Shown here piece by piece: positions 12,326-23,545 of a stretch of 64,000 bases of DNA. How positions within the stretch are numbered: the first letter of the stretch is position 1; every line of letters begins with the position of its first letter. Position numbers and translations under genes: made by a program. Under the pieces are notes generated by a model that was not told where the DNA came from, did not search any database, and was given only the letters and a program-made list of their open reading frames with translations. This stretch comes from Lineus longissimus (lineage: Eukaryota > Nemertea > Pilidiophora > Heteronemertea > Lineidae): positions 1,614,001 through 1,678,000 of the forward strand of contig NC_088325.1 of NCBI RefSeq assembly GCF_910592395.1, given 5' to 3'.

Positions 12326-13125
12326 CCTCTGACCAAGTCAGAGTCACTGGGCCAATTAACCCAATTGGTGCTTACCCATAGTGGCACGCTAAAACCCCAC
12401 CAAGTGAGAAACAAGAGTAGCTTGCGTTGACTCTACCTCTGGTCAGAGAAGATCCCACCAAGTGAGAAACAAGAGTAGCTTGCGCAGACTCAACCTCTGG
12501 TCAGAGAAGATCCCACCAAGTGAGAAACAAGAGTAGCTTGTGTGGACTCTACCTCTGGTCAGAGAAGATCCCACCAAGTGAGAAACAAGAGTAGCTTGCG
12601 TGGACTCTACCTCTGGTCAGAGAAGATCCCACCAAGTGAGAAACAAGAGTAGCTTGCGTGGACTCAACCTCTGGTCAGAGAAGATCCCACCAAGTGAGAA
12701 ACAAGAGTAGCTTGCGTGGACTCTACCTCTGGTCAGAGAAGATCCCACCAAGTGAGAAACAAGAGTAGCTTGCATGGACTCTACCTCTGGTCAGAGAAGA
12801 TCCCACCAAGTGAGAAACAAGAGTAGCTTGCATGGACTCTACCTCTGGTCAGAGAAGATCCCACCAAGTGAGAAACAAGAGTAGCTTGCCTGGACTCTAC
12901 CTCTGGTCAGAGAAGATCCCACCAAGTGAGAAACATGAGTAGCTTGCCTGGACTCTACCTCTGGCAAAAGTCAGAGTCACTAGACCGATAAACCAAATTG
13001 ATGTCTAACTGTAGTGGCACATAAATATGCTCATCCCGCCTTGGAGGAGGAATACTCCCCAGAGAATACTCGCAACATCTCCAAGCGCTGAGCAAACGCT
13101 AAAGAAGAAGAAGATGAAGAAGACT
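12325..13125 (+). mobile_element. dispersed element with expanded 58-bp minisatellite, copy 1
   Basis: About ten copies of a 58-bp unit (CCCACCAAGTGAGAAACAAG, AGTAGCTTGCGTGGACTCTA, CCTCTGGTCAGAGAAGAT) lie inside flanks shared with the loci at 42490..43212 and 62503..62745. The right flank reads CAGAGTCACTAG, TAGTGGCAC, TCATCCCGCCTTGGAGGAGG and ends in a GAA-rich tail. Part of that flank is also duplicated to the left of the array (12330..12393). The A-rich GAAGAAGAAGATGAAG tail suggests a retroposed, SINE-like origin, but no Pol III promoter was recognised. Confidence 0.8.
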
Positions 13126-13317
13126 ACTTCAGATGCTTGAGGTTCAAAGGGTACATCTCAACTGAAAAGCTGTGTTAATATGGGGGTCATGCACTAAGCA
13201 AGCACTAGTAACCATGGTGATGAGACGATGACCATTGAATTTAGTGATTAATACACTTAACTGAGACAATAAAAGAAATGCACAAGGGAATGAACTAAAC
13301 GCTTTTTTCATTCTTGA

Positions 13318-13392
13318 CGTTACTTAAAGGGACTATGGCATACATTACTTAAAGGGACTATGGCATACATTACTTAAAGGGGCTATGAATTG
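13318..13392. repeat. 28-bp triplicate
   Basis: Three tandem copies of TTACTTAAAGGGACTATGGC ATACA. Short, intronic, no further significance seen. Confidence 0.9.
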
Positions 13393-15285
13393 GACTTGAC
13401 ATCACAGAAGGTTAAATCTGATGACGACTTAATTTAATCATGAAGAATCTAATGATAACATGGACTACATGTGGATTATTTACAGTGGCCTGATCAGAAT
13501 GTATTCAATTCGATTGCATCTCGCATTTTTCTGACTACAGTTTTCATTGTATATTCTGTCAGAAGTCTCAGTGATTCATCTTTGACATTTCAGTGAGAGA
13601 GACTTTCTAGTGCAATGAAATCCGTAAAACAGAATATATGTGATGTCATCGAATCGAAAACATTCCAGGTGGCAACCTTTAGTATGATGATACATGACTG
13701 TGAATACATTTGACATGTTAATCACTGACAGGGGGGGCAAACTACTCAAAAACAATTGTTGCGCACCTGAATGGTGGCGATGATTGCCTGATAACATATC
13801 GGTGAATGTTTCTTTGACTTTCTTGAAAGAAATTGGACTGTCTGCAAATTAAGATTTGAAAATTTAATTTTCAGAATATCGAGTTTTAGTTTGATGTCTA
13901 TGTTAGTGGGAATTCAATGGGGATAATGTGAATTCGAAAGTTTGATCATTTTAATGGGGAGGGGTTTGAAATAGGATGCCCAACAGAACAAAATTTCAAA
14001 TCTTTCTGATGTTATTCTTGAAGGGGGGGGGGAAGTGATAATTTAAACACAACAAAATTTATCATCTTTTCTTGCCATAACATGCATAATGCGCTGACAC
14101 TATCAACAAGAATAAAACTATTTCACAGTGTCGCCATCTATACTATTAAGATGAAACTAACATTCCCCGAGTAAGTTGGACATGTTTAGAGAGGGCGCAG
14201 CAAGTGCTGGTAAACTGTCAGCAGGGCATGACGTGCTGGGTACGTCATGCCCTGGCATCGGGCCAAGCACATGACGTATGATGCACGTCATCAGCAACAA
14301 AAGGGCTAAGAGGGACACATTTAAATACGAAAACCTTTTCTTGGCATTTTAGTCATAATTGTCCTAAAGGATAGCTTCACACACCTCAAAATATCCTAAA
14401 AAATATTTTACAAATTGATGACAGTTTTGGGACGATTGGCCACGATACGCTTCACCGAATAAAAATGTTCGTGCGAATCAAAATACCATATTCAACAGTC
14501 ACCATCCCATCACCATGAACAGGCACAACCAAACGATTTGTCAGTTCAACACATTTTCAGAATATCTCAAAACTGAAAATATTTCGCTCTTCCTTTGGAG
14601 TAAATCACTGAAAAGGACTTTTCAGGGCAAAATCCACCGACATTCGGACAAGTCAGTAGTTAAGAATATTCAAAAATTTTAAAACTATTTTCATCTTCTG
14701 TTTTTGCAAGTGGAGAAGAAGAAGAAATTTCCAACAAATATCAAAATCTAAGAAAGTGTGTATTCTTCCGAGATTTCTACGTGTTGTCAATGAATAGTCG
14801 AAAAAATCCTTGATTCGTCCAAGTTTTTCAAATGACTATCGAAAAACAGCAGAAAAAAATCAAAATATTTTGAATTTTTGATTATTTGTGATTTTTCCTA
14901 ACATTTCACAGTCTTCATTCAAATCTTTCTGTAGAAATCTGTTGAACGAACAAATTGGTGCGGCCTTAAATAATAAATAGACTTGTTTCCGTAATACACG
15001 GATCTGCTAACCTTTGCTCCTATATGTGTTGGCTGTGAGGACAGATGAAATAAACACAGGTAATTCACACCACGCAGAGAGAAAAAGGGGAATCCATTGC
15101 TTGGCTGTTGTGCATTTCTCTTTTGTTTACAAATTCCACTCGAGATAAAATGGAAAGTTTAACGAATATTTCTAACAAGCCATTTGGATGAAATGTTATT
15201 TTCTTCGAACGCTGAGCCTCTCGTCAAAAATGTTGATGGAACGTCTCAAAAAGTAGTACCAGTAGCATAGGAATATGATTTCAAT
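13392..15285. other. intronic sequence; one dispersed-repeat fragment
   Basis: AT-rich with no coding signal. The stretch at ~14225..14310 (GGCATGACGT, ACATGACGTATGATGCACGT, then AAAGGG) resembles one at ~53375..53458, so a small dispersed repeat is present. A G-run lies at about 14024. Confidence 0.45.
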
Positions 15286-15512
15286 ATGTGACTCGCTCTA
15301 CCAAAACTAGGCACTTGTTGCATCTGAACTTGACAGGTTGATACGGACTTGTTGTTCATTTCCCTATTGTTGACCTTTTGTGAAATCTATTACAAACTGA
15401 TTTGGTCACATTTCACAAAAGGTCTACAATAGGGAAATGAACAATAAGTCCGTATCAACCTGTCAAGTTCAGATGCGACAAGCGCCTAGTTTTGGTAGAG
15501 CGGGTCACATAT
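15285..15512. mobile_element. fold-back MITE, ~228 bp
   Basis: The arms are about 100 bp each and nearly perfectly inverted. The left starts TATGTGACTCGCTCTACCAA and the right ends TTGGTAGAGCGGGTCACATA, around a ~25-bp loop. TA at both ends suggests a TA target duplication. A plus ORF starting at 15437 runs through the right arm and is not a gene. Confidence 0.85.
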
Positions 15513-16015
15513 GGTGGATCCTTGACACAGCAGGGGTCATTTCATTCTCAAAGTTAAAAGAATCAAGCCCCAGCCAAAAACACTGTCAATTAGGTTTAAA
15601 CAAAGCCTGTCCGCGCCAAGGCCTAAATTCCCCTTGTTCTGCTGAACAAAGGATTATCAGGGTAAATTTGATAACATTGACCCCGGGAAACAGCTTTCAT
15701 GAGAGTCGATAGGCCTAGCCTGACAAGGGCAAACAAATGTTATGGTTACAACTGACAAACCAGACAAAATCGAAGGGTGCAAGATGTGATATCCGTCGAA
15801 ACAAAACAACGCCACCTTGTGCTAAATCTTATGACCATTATCTCGAGAGCTGGAAAGGTCAAAGGCCAAGCCGTTGTAAGCAGACAGGGTGCAAAGACAC
15901 CGATTTTTGTGCGGTCAAACAAAACAACGTCAACCAGGTTTGAAGTCAGGTGTAAAGTCTCAAATAAAATTCTGTAGTCATTAATGGAATAATTCGACAA
16001 TTAAACAAATTTTTT

Positions 16016-16335
16016 GAAAATTTCACGACATTTGGGTGTAAAATAAGGGTGTTGTTGTCTAAAATAACAAGCCTCCAGTAGTCATGGGAAGCCCTATCAT
16101 TTCCTCAAGTCGAATTCAAGATGGCCGCCTTCTTGTAAGATAAGGGAGTTGTTGTCTAAAATAACAAGCCTCCTGTCACCTAGGGAAGCGCATCATTTCC
16201 TCCAAGTCAAACCAAAGAATTCCTGAAAATTTCACGACATTTGGGGATAAGATAAGGTAGTTGCTGTCTCAAATAACAAGCCTCCTGTAACCTTTGGAAG
16301 CCCTATCATTTCCTCAAGTGGAATCCAAGATGGCC
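16016..16335. repeat. ~105-bp imperfect tandem repeat (three copies)
   Basis: Three copies share GTTGTCTAAAATAACAAGCC, GGAAGCCCTATCATTTCCTC and AAGATGGCCGCC. Intronic; no coding function seen. Confidence 0.8.
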
Positions 16336-18331
16336 GCCGACCAGGGGTTTTGAAGCTGGTACATTTTTAACAACAGCTTGTTAATCTTACACACGAATGT
16401 GATGAAATCTTCAACAAATGTGGAAAATGTCTTGCTTCTTTTGTTTATGACCATCAGATTATATTTTGATGACTTTAAACTTGATTTTAGACCTAGTGGA
16501 CGCTGTTTCGGATGACCGATTTCAGTGTAACACGTGACCTTGTATGATATAAACAACAAATACGAGAAACATGAAAGCGCAGAAGCAATTTTTACCTTTA
16601 AACCGCTGCATTTTGAAAATTTCAATTCGAAGCAATCAGAGGAACTGGTCATGAGAATCAACCGGGCCTACTGCTCTTTTACCTTTGGGCAACTAAATAA
16701 CCACTCTACTTCTTGAATCTGTACCATAAACTGACCAGCCAAGCAATGGATTTAAAGGGGAAGTTGCACTAAACGACATTTACTAACTGTCGAGACTGAC
16801 AAAAGTGAGAGGATAATTACTTTACAATTAAAGTCTAATATTGAATAATATGCCTCAAAATGGCTATTTTTTGTCCGTTTTTGAAAATTCAAAGTTCTTT
16901 CTGGGGCAAAGATATTTTCATTTTTGGTGTCATATCAAACTCTTTTCTGGATTGGAAAAATGAAAATCGTTTAAAATCGAAAATGTCACATCCTTGCATG
17001 AGAGAGATTGATTGAGAAAGTTGGGGGAGTATCAAATGAAGTTCAAGGGAACAAAAGAGAACATCGCTAAAACACAAACAACTGATCTAACACTCGGCCT
17101 AAAACTAACAATTTAACCACAAAAAAGAACACTTATGTGTAGTTCACCCCCCCCCCCCAACCCCACTAAATGACCAATACATTCCAAGCCTATCAGACTG
17201 ACTGTGGCATCCCAATGGCAAAACCAAAGAGTTTGACAAGAAAAACACAGCTTTTCCTTCATTCTAATTAAATTTCTATGCCTAAAAGGAATTTTCTGCT
17301 CAAGGAAAATGGCAAAATGATGTGGAATGGCACTCAAAGCTTGAAAGACCAGTCCATGCAGGATGTACTAACGTCCCTGGAACAATCATGGGAGGAATAT
17401 ATGAACAAACCACTGCCCCAAACCCCCCCCCCCTATGGTATTTTAAGATTCAGTCAAGTTCAAAACGGCAGCCTCATCCTGTCGAATTGATTTCTAAACC
17501 CTTTTGAACAAATTAGAGGCGGTTTCATCTATAACTATAAAGTCCATTCGTAAATAATATGTTATGTTTATGTTTGGGGCTCTGTGAATTGTACGCGCCA
17601 GTCACCAATCCAAAGGTTGACCGCGCTCAACGTTGCTGAACTTCCACTCTGGGGCCAACCACTGGGCCATAAAGGAATTCCCTCATGGCCGGCGGGTTAA
17701 GCCGTGCCATATACCTGGGGGTACTATACACTCTGTAGGGCAAACTACTGGTCGGATTTCTTTAAAGTTTGGATTTTATTGATCCTTGCCTCGGACCCAA
17801 ACAGGATTTTAGGGGTTCCGCATTCTCAGTGCAGGAAAAAAAAATCTCTTCAGCAAAGTCCAACGGTCATTTGGAGGGTCCTCTGGAAAGGCCATATTTT
17901 GTTTCTGGATATTTCGCATTCATTCGTTGCTACGGTTACTAAAACGACAAATCCTGTATGGTTTAGGGGTAAACACCAATAAAGTACTTTGCCCTCCCGA
18001 GCCCCAAAAGATGTGGACATAACATTTACGAATATACTTTAGTAATTAATCCACCATCCAAAACGAAAACATTAACTAGCTTCAAATAAGGCAACAAACT
18101 TATATAACTCCCTCTATCTGTGAATCAAGGAACTAACACTAAACAATTGGAAAGAAACAAATGTTGATGACAAAAATATCAACTTTTTGGGGTGATTGGC
18201 AAAGCCCGCCATCTGTTTGCAACTTTGAACCAAACTTTATCAGTTCTCTGAAACGAAGTCCTACTTCGTGTTGTCACATCATAAATTATGCAAATCAGTC
18301 ACAATTTATGCAAATCAGTCACATGACCTAC
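16335..18331. other. intronic sequence between e17 and e16, no gene seen
   Basis: Small ORFs on both strands (16314..16661 minus, 17113..17337 minus, 17704..17982 plus) have no motifs and no phase-compatible splice sites. A C-run lies at 17149..17159. Confidence 0.45.
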
Positions 18332-18484
18332 CTGTGGACTTTGAACCTGATCCATACTGGTCAGGAACGCGTAGATGCTTTTCCCTATCGGCGCGATCGG
18401 CGCTGTGGGAACGAGGTTTTTTATTTCGGCTGAATCGTTTCCGTAACGTACTGGCGATTGAGCTTGATCGTTTTGGTTTCTTAT
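18332..18484 (-). CDS. C2CD2L-like exon e16, polybasic Ser-rich segment
   Basis: Acceptor TCTTGTTTTGTAG at 18485 and donor ACAG|GTAGGT at 18331; 153 nt, phase 1 in and phase 1 out. Residues ~1236-1285 begin KKPKRSSSIASTLRKRF and continue SRNKKPRSHSADRADREKH. A basic, serine-studded block is what family members use to bind acidic plasma-membrane lipids, with release on phosphorylation (established for TMEM24). RSSS, TLRKRFSR and RSHS are good basophilic-kinase contexts. If the donor were ignored, the frame would stop six codons later, giving a possible short alternative C-terminus. Confidence 0.85.
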
Positions 18485-18569
18485 CTACAAAACAAGAGAA
18501 GAAGAAATTCGATAAAAATTTGAAAATTTCCAATTGATAAATTTCAATATTGCTGTTGTGTAGAAATCT

Positions 18570-18615
18570 ATATAGTGGAACCTCCCTTAGCAGACACCCC
18601 TCTATTAAGTGACCC
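18570..18615. mobile_element. pogo-like MITE, truncated left end
   Basis: Only TATAGTGGAACCTCCCTTAG CAGACACCCCTCTATTAAG is preserved. It is the same family as the copies at 973, 35527, 37708, 55260 and 62896, and lies 85 bp upstream of the e16 acceptor in transcript direction. Confidence 0.65.
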
Positions 18616-18879
18616 ACATCTGGAATAAGATAATACCAAGAATTCATAAAGACTGCTCTTTATTAACACTTGATAATACTGGATGTAAAAAAATTGTGAA
18701 AATGAAAATGAGAATCATAATGATGTCAGTAAAACTCTAAACTACACCTCCATGCTATTTACAACTGTGTGCATGGATTATGATAATGTATGTAATTTAT
18801 GCGCATAGATTATGATAATGAGATGAATAATGCATATATTATTCAAATGAGCTGTGCCTCCAGAGACTCCTTTATTTAC

Positions 18880-18952
18880 CTCTGACGTCGCTTGACGTTG
18901 ACGACAGACGTCCGTCATCTTTCAATTCTTCCGTCGGAGTACTTTGGGTCAT
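18880..18952 (-). CDS. C2CD2L-like exon e15
   Basis: Acceptor GATGTTTTTCAG at 18953 and donor CAGAG|GTAAAT at 18879; 73 nt, phase 0 in and phase 1 out. It encodes MTQSTPTEELKDDGRLSSTSSDVR (written as two parts: MTQSTPTEELKD, DGRLSSTSSDVR) and joins e16 through Asp. An acidic Ser-rich lead-in to the basic block matches the layout of the vertebrate tail. The next upstream exon is e14, about 15.5 kb away across the DIRS-bearing intron. Confidence 0.75.
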
Positions 18953-19253
18953 CTGAAAAACATCAAAAGAAATTTATGGAAAATTTGAATTAATCTTTGG
19001 GTCAGAATTTAGTGGAGGATTTTAAAATGTTTTCACATAGTGTTAAAGGGGCTCTTTCATCAACACATGTCGAGGAAATCTCGAAATAAGTGTCCCGTAA
19101 AAGCTTGAGCACCAATTTCGGTGGCAATAGGGAGCTTTTTTGCTGCCTGTGCCTCAACGCCAGAAAATCCCAAAGGTGTTTGAAATCAGGTGTTGGTGGC
19201 TGTCTTCCACTGCCGCGAGAATCAAAATAGGTTGATTCCAAACTCTAGTCAAT
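18953..19253. other. short intronic segment with an unexplained minus ORF
   Basis: A minus ORF of 79 codons (19002..19241) contains HLWDFLALRHRQQKSSLLPP but has no usable splice context or recognised motif. Left unassigned. Confidence 0.3.
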
Positions 19254-19373
19254 GGTTGATATGAATAAAGACCAGCAAATGCTTTTATCTAAAACTCCAT
19301 GTACATTTACACAAGACCTTTCTGTACAAAATTGTAGTAAAAGCATTTACTTGTCTTTATTCATATCGCCCAA
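19254..19373. mobile_element. hairpin MITE (GGGTGATATGAATAAAGAC family), copy 2
   Basis: Inverted arms GTTGATATGAATAAAGACC..GCAAATGCTTTTA and TAAAAGCATTTAC..ATTCATATCGCCC. Slightly more diverged than copies 1 and 3. Confidence 0.8.
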
Positions 19374-19821
19374 TGCCTGAAGCAGCCTGGTGTGCAAGCA
19401 ATTCTGTCAGATTTTGAGTTAGTGGCCAGGCGTAGGGTTTGCAGGATGGAATAGCATATTAAACAAGATCGATGAATATGAAAGTGAGATTTTGACATAC
19501 AACAAGAACGTGAAGGTAATAAGAAGATGAAGTCAATACAACATACGAAATGAAGAAAATACACAGCGACGATGAAAAATTCTATTCCGACACAAAGATT
19601 TCAAACTATATTTTCATCTTTGAACATAAGTCGGTCCATTCAATCCAGTTGGTTGGCTTCTAACCTCGTCAGATCTTCAAAATTTCCTGGATAAGCTCTT
19701 GAACTCCACAGAGGAACTTCCAAGAGGTCCACTGGGTAATCCACTGCACACCTGAAGAAGTTTTTCAATGAGGAACGTCCGTTAAACGTCCAGGTGATGA
19801 TCCTCGGGAGGGGGTGCACCA

Positions 19822-20115
19822 GATGCAGCCTTCTCTCTTTCTGGTTCCTGGACCGGCCCCTGCTCTATCCACTCAACTCCTAGACAATGGAGTTCTCAAA
19901 CTTATCATTCGAAATGCCAGACGCAGCCTTCTCTCTTTCTGGCACCTGGACCGGCCCCTGCTCTATCCACTCAACTCCTAGACAATGGAGTTCTCAAACT
20001 TATCATCCGAAATGCCAGACGCAGCCTTCTCTCTTTCTGGCACCTGGACCGGCCCCTGCTCTATCCACTCAACTCCTAGACAATGGAGTTCTCAAACTTA
20101 TCATCCAAAACGTCA
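19822..20115. repeat. 98-bp tandem repeat, three copies
   Basis: The unit contains GCAGCCTTCTCTCTTTCTGG, CACCTGGACCGGCCCCTGCT and CTAGACAATGGAGTTCTCAA. A plus ORF crosses it (19887..20240), but the repeat period is not a multiple of three and there is no supporting exon structure. Confidence 0.9.
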
Positions 20116-20915
20116 GACACCAAGCTAATCCTTCAGAACTCCTGCAGCAAATCCATCCAGATGTCTTCGAACACCCCAAAGTAACAGGGTGTGAACATTT
20201 CTCAACATCAAAAGCGTACAACATAAAAGAGCGTGACTAAATTAGAAGTTGCAGTACGTAAATTGAAAGAGACAGAAAATTAAAGTTAGACCACTTTAAC
20301 CCTAAGATATTTAAATCAAGTTGTCAAGTATCGAACTTAGAGTAAAATGCGATTTTTAAAAATCCCTGCCCAGGTAAAATTTAAGTACATTTTACAAAAT
20401 TGAAACAAGCACAGTTTTAGAACTTTGAACCAGGATGAAAATTACACACAGTTTGCAAAAGTCGAATTCAAAAATTACCAAAGCTTGCATGAAAATACAT
20501 CAAGCACAATTTTACGGCTCACAAAAGCTAATGGACCAACACAGTGTGAAGATTTGAAATGTCGCTACAATCAAATCAAATTTAGCCTAAGGCATCAAAT
20601 TATTTGACACATTTTTCAATCATGCATTTATCATAAGAATTGAGAAACATTCTCAGAATATGCAGTGTGGTCAGGGCAGTATTTATCTTTTAGGCCCTGT
20701 GGAAGGGAGGGGCCAATGGGCTATCTGGAAGGGGACGGAATGCCACACAATACTTTTTTAACCCAAAAGGAGCCAAATCTGCATGAAAAATATCTTTTTC
20801 AGAGACGTATGGGAGGCAGATGCCAATGACGCTGACATTTTTTAAATCCCCCATTTTTGATATTTTGGGCCATGTTTTTCTCATTCATTAGCAGATGAAA
20901 TCAAAGGAGTATGAG
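20115..20915. other. intronic sequence, nothing recognised
   Basis: AT-rich, with only short ORFs. No repeat, RNA or exon signal that I can support. Confidence 0.4.
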
Positions 20916-21145
20916 CAACCTGACCTTGACCCATTTATTGACCTTGACACATCAACTGACCTTGACCCATTTAATGACCTTGGCCTTGACCCATCAAATG
21001 GCCTTGACTCATCATATGACCTTAACCCACTTAATGACCTTGACCGATCAAATGGCCTTGCCCCATTTAATGACCTTGACACATCATATGACCTTGACCC
21101 ATCAAATGACCTTGACCCATCAAACGACCTCGACCTATCAAGGTT
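20915..21145. repeat. 18-bp tandem repeat (GACCTTGACCCATCAAAT)
   Basis: About 12 copies of an 18-bp unit, a multiple of three. Three ORFs therefore stay open on both strands (for example plus DLDPSN and minus DGSRSL periodic peptides). This is explained by the repeat alone. Confidence 0.92.
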
Positions 21146-21661
21146 ACAAGTTCAATTTCAGAGCCAATCTTATCAACCAAATCAAAATTTGCATATTCTA
21201 AAAGCATACATTTCCCGTAAGATGTGAAAAATATTTCTAGATCTATATAATTATGCTACAGAAGCGTTTAATTGTGCACTGCTCACATTCATACAGAGTA
21301 ACTAATTTTAACAATATCCATCAATTTTATACCTGATTCCACTGACTCCGATGAGCAAACTACAAAAACAATGTTTTGTCGATCATTTTAAAAAACATTT
21401 CAAGAACATTTTCTGAATAACTGCCAAACCATAAGGTCAAAATTGCAGTTGCAGTATTTTCAAAATAGACTTTGAACTTATCTCGTTTTGTTTGGAATGT
21501 TTTTGGCATCAGAAGACAAGCGTAATATATAGTACTGCCTAACCAGTTATACTGATGTTGTTGAATACAGAACCAAGTTTGATGGGAGATTCTAAAAGGC
21601 TTTGCCGGTCAAAATATATCAACCATTGTAACAGAATAACGTCAAGCCTTGTTTTGATTAC

Positions 21662-21710
21662 AGCAGTCCTTGGTTGCGGTCACAACCAAGGACCGCAACC
21701 AAGGACTGCT
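21662..21710. repeat. 20-bp perfect inverted repeat
   Basis: AGCAGTCCTTGGTTGCGGTC and its exact complement are separated by a 9-bp loop. It would form a strong hairpin. No promoter or transposon ends were recognised around it. Confidence 0.9.
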
Positions 21711-22750
21711 AGGTTTAATGTGGTGTCAAATGTTTACTCCAAGCCCATTTAGAATAGCGCTCAATACCTTGCTGCTGGTCCTTGGTGGTCTATCAAGACC
21801 ACTCTGATTAAATAGGTCCAAACCCCTTGGTCAGTGCCTCAAGTTTTGATCAACAATTTCTACCCACAACTATCAAAAGCAAAAATTTGACCATTTTTCA
21901 TAATCTTTACGAAACACAATAGAAGTTTTTACAAGAAAGAAGCTTGGTTATTTCTAAATTTTACTATGCCAAATAGAGAGAAAACTAGAATCTGGAAGCA
22001 TTTTACATTTTACGCGTTTTAGGTATGCTACAACCACAAAAACACTAAGAGGGCGTAAGAAGAGAGAAAGAGAAAAACACAAGGACAGGAAGGTGACTAT
22101 TTTTTCGATTATTCTAAAGAATATTTTGATTGGCAAAAAATCAGGTAAAGCCACAACCGGTCGAGAGTTACAAGTGCAGTGAGATGGTTAAGAGACTTAC
22201 TCTAATTTCACCAATATAAGACTGCTTTATCAATTGCTAGGCAACCGACGCATGAGCCAGGGCAAAACATGACGTCATGGCCATCCGAAACTGGTTTCGT
22301 CCACTCAATGTCAATCCAAATTGATTATACTGAATGGCATCGAACGACCATGCACACATTTTGGAGCCTGATTTGAATATTTAGAAATGGTCTAACATCG
22401 GTGAAACTAAAGTACATATGGTACTAGTATTCTGTTGTACAATAATATTGGTCAATATAAAAGTGTATGTTCCTTTCAAGATGACAGTGCCAAGCTTCTG
22501 ACGGAATTGGAATGTTATTTCAGAAGTGTCATTTTCATCATATGCATTCATCAGACAAGGTTTTGGCGAGTCTTCTGTGTGCCCGTAACCAGTATATTCA
22601 GAACAACAACAGAGGTCGTCTTGGATGGTGTCCCATCTCTGCGCGGAATTTTACATGAATTATAAAGCTTGTGTGAGAGCAAAACTGACTTCCTATGAGC
22701 ACCCTGGAGAATCAGTACCCCAACCGTCCATGAATCTAATCTCAATATTG
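21710..22750. other. intronic sequence, nothing recognised
   Basis: AT-rich, small ORFs only (for example 22435..22665 plus). No supported feature. Confidence 0.4.
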
Positions 22751-23046
22751 TGTATTCAAGGCTTTCCAACTTTCCAAGCAGCCTGCCCTGGACAGTGTCT
22801 GGGAAAATAATCTTCACCACAAGAAAAACAGTCAAAATGTGTTTATTTTGTCATTTGTTTGCTATCCTCAAGACAAACCATGGAGCATTTTCCTCTATAT
22901 GTGATGCAAATCATGTTTGAAGAACCTTTTTACCAGATGAACAAAATGGTCTTTCATTGTAAAACTCCGACAACAGTTTTCAAAACATCATTTAGATACT
23001 TTCTCCTTTCCTAAGACAGGCTTACTCGGAAGTTGGAAAGCCTGTC
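22751..23046. mobile_element. TIR element (AGGCTTTCCAACTT), copy A
   Basis: The left end AAGGCTTTCCAACTTTCCAA and right end CTCGGAAGTTGGAAAGCCTG are inverted. The interior has TCCTTTCCTAAGACAGG. A second copy is at 41062..41217. The minisatellite at 23046 follows directly. Confidence 0.7.
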
Positions 23047-23545
23047 TATTCTGGCAAGCCAGATAACTCATTCTCGGCAAGATGGATAACTGATTCTCGG
23101 CAAGCTGGGAACTGATTCTCAGCAAGCTGGGAGAATTGATTCTCAGCAAGCTGGACAACTGATTCTCTGCAAGCTGGATAACTGATTCTGGGCAAGCTGG
23201 AAACTGATTCTCGGCAAAATGGATAACTGATTTTGGCAAGCTTGGAGAATTGGTTCTCGGCAAGCTGGACAACTGATTCTCTGCAAGCTGGATAACTGAT
23301 TCTGGGCAAGCTGGACAACTGATTCTCTGCAAGCTGGATAACTGATTCTGGGCAAGCTGGAAACTGATTCTCGGCAAGCTGATAACTGTTTCTCGCAAGC
23401 TGATAACTGATTCTCGGCAAGCTCGGAACTGATTCTCGGCAAGCTCGGAACTGATTCTTGGCAAGCTGATGATTGATTCTCGCAAGCTGATAACTGATTC
23501 TCGGCAAGCTGGATAACTGATTCACGGCAAGCTGGGGAACTGGTT
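23046..23545. repeat. 21-bp minisatellite (ACTGATTCTCGGCAAGCTGG)
   Basis: Roughly 23 copies, most 21 bp but with length variants near 18-26 bp. Minus ORFs of 99-165 codons (RISSELAENQL-type peptides) come from the repeat. A single related unit (ATTCTCGGCAAACTGGAGAA) follows the sister element at 41217, so this array seems to have grown from the flank of copy A. Confidence 0.93.

Noticed and set aside
20888-21227. ORFs on both strands with DLDPSN and DGSRSL periodicity
   Set aside because: The 18-bp repeat is a multiple of three and keeps both strands open; no splice sites or start context support a gene.
22988-23525. Minus ORFs of 99-165 codons with repeated RISSELAENQL
   Set aside because: Product of the 21-bp minisatellite, open in several frames at once.
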